Of a DNA stretch of 64,000 nucleotides, positions 63,945 through 64,000 are shown one piece after another; within the stretch, counting starts at the first letter, position 1, and each line of letters begins with the position of its first letter. A program made the translations under genes and the position numbers. Source of the stretch: Symbiodinium sp. CCMP2592 (taxonomy: Eukaryota > Sar > Dinophyceae > Suessiales > Symbiodiniaceae); the NCBI GenBank assembly GCA_905221615.1, contig CAJNDT010003380.1, positions 186,001-250,000 of the forward strand, in the 5' to 3' direction. The notes below the pieces were generated by a model. That model had not been told where the DNA came from and ran no database searches. It saw nothing but the letters and a program-made list of their open reading frames with translations.

Positions 63945-64000
63945 CTTATGTTATGTTTTAGGGTTTAGGATTTGTGGGCTGGGCACATAGACACGTGAAG

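Overview
This is a nuclear segment of an intron-rich eukaryote, most likely a dinoflagellate alveolate. That assignment is an inference. It rests on TTTAGGG-type telomere-like repeats scattered on both strands, exons that read best with mixed GT/GC/GA donors, tandemly amplified exon units, very large microsatellites and a giant non-LTR retrotransposon. No operons, bacterial genes, rRNA, tRNA, spliced-leader gene or CRISPR array were seen. Apart from the retrotransposon, long open frames are mostly shadows of simple repeats. Real coding sequence is in exons of 60-150 bp, found here by translating short stretches and looking for motifs and compatible splice sites.

Layout. 0-12 kb holds microsatellites, telomere-like repeats and a few orphan exon candidates (S4-like exons near 4.4-4.7 kb; a degenerate secreted-protein-like gene near 8-8.9 kb between two ~0.47-kb direct repeats). 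13.7-24 kb on the minus strand holds one or two genes built from amplified exon units. These are a run of about 15 exons of ~22 codons encoding an alanine/glutamate coiled coil (18.5-21.7 kb, with further exons to 23.9 kb) and, downstream, repeated units with Asp-rich and Arg-rich exons (13.7-18.2 kb). 24-36 kb is mainly short palindromic elements, telomere-like tracts and two trinucleotide/AGTACA arrays. From 48.4 to 40.0 kb on the minus strand five exons together give a protein kinase: glycine-rich loop, VxVK lysine, alphaC helix, hinge and HLDLKPAN catalytic loop. Its introns are full of palindromic elements and include a long (AGT)n...(ACT)n inverted pair. 49-52 kb is dominated by CCCTAAA-like tracts, including a ~1.1-kb array with a 20-bp unit. 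53.3-62.3 kb is an uninterrupted 3,014-codon minus-strand frame: an RNase H, APE endonuclease, reverse transcriptase and two zinc fingers in that order, behind a long N-terminal region with an internally duplicated ~320-residue module. At 63.25-63.95 kb, minus strand, four exons encode part of a C5 cytosine DNA methyltransferase that runs off the right edge.

The most distinctive feature is the population of short (about 70-130 bp), nearly full-length palindromic elements. I separate 19 sequence families (labelled TIR-A to TIR-U), many with several copies, almost all between exons or inside inferred introns. Because the 13.7-21.7 kb region is a tandem array, empty and filled sites can be compared directly, and at least one element sits in an exon-like unit between 5-bp direct repeats. 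This fits intron-generating MITEs (introners), or fold-back DNA elements of a similar kind.
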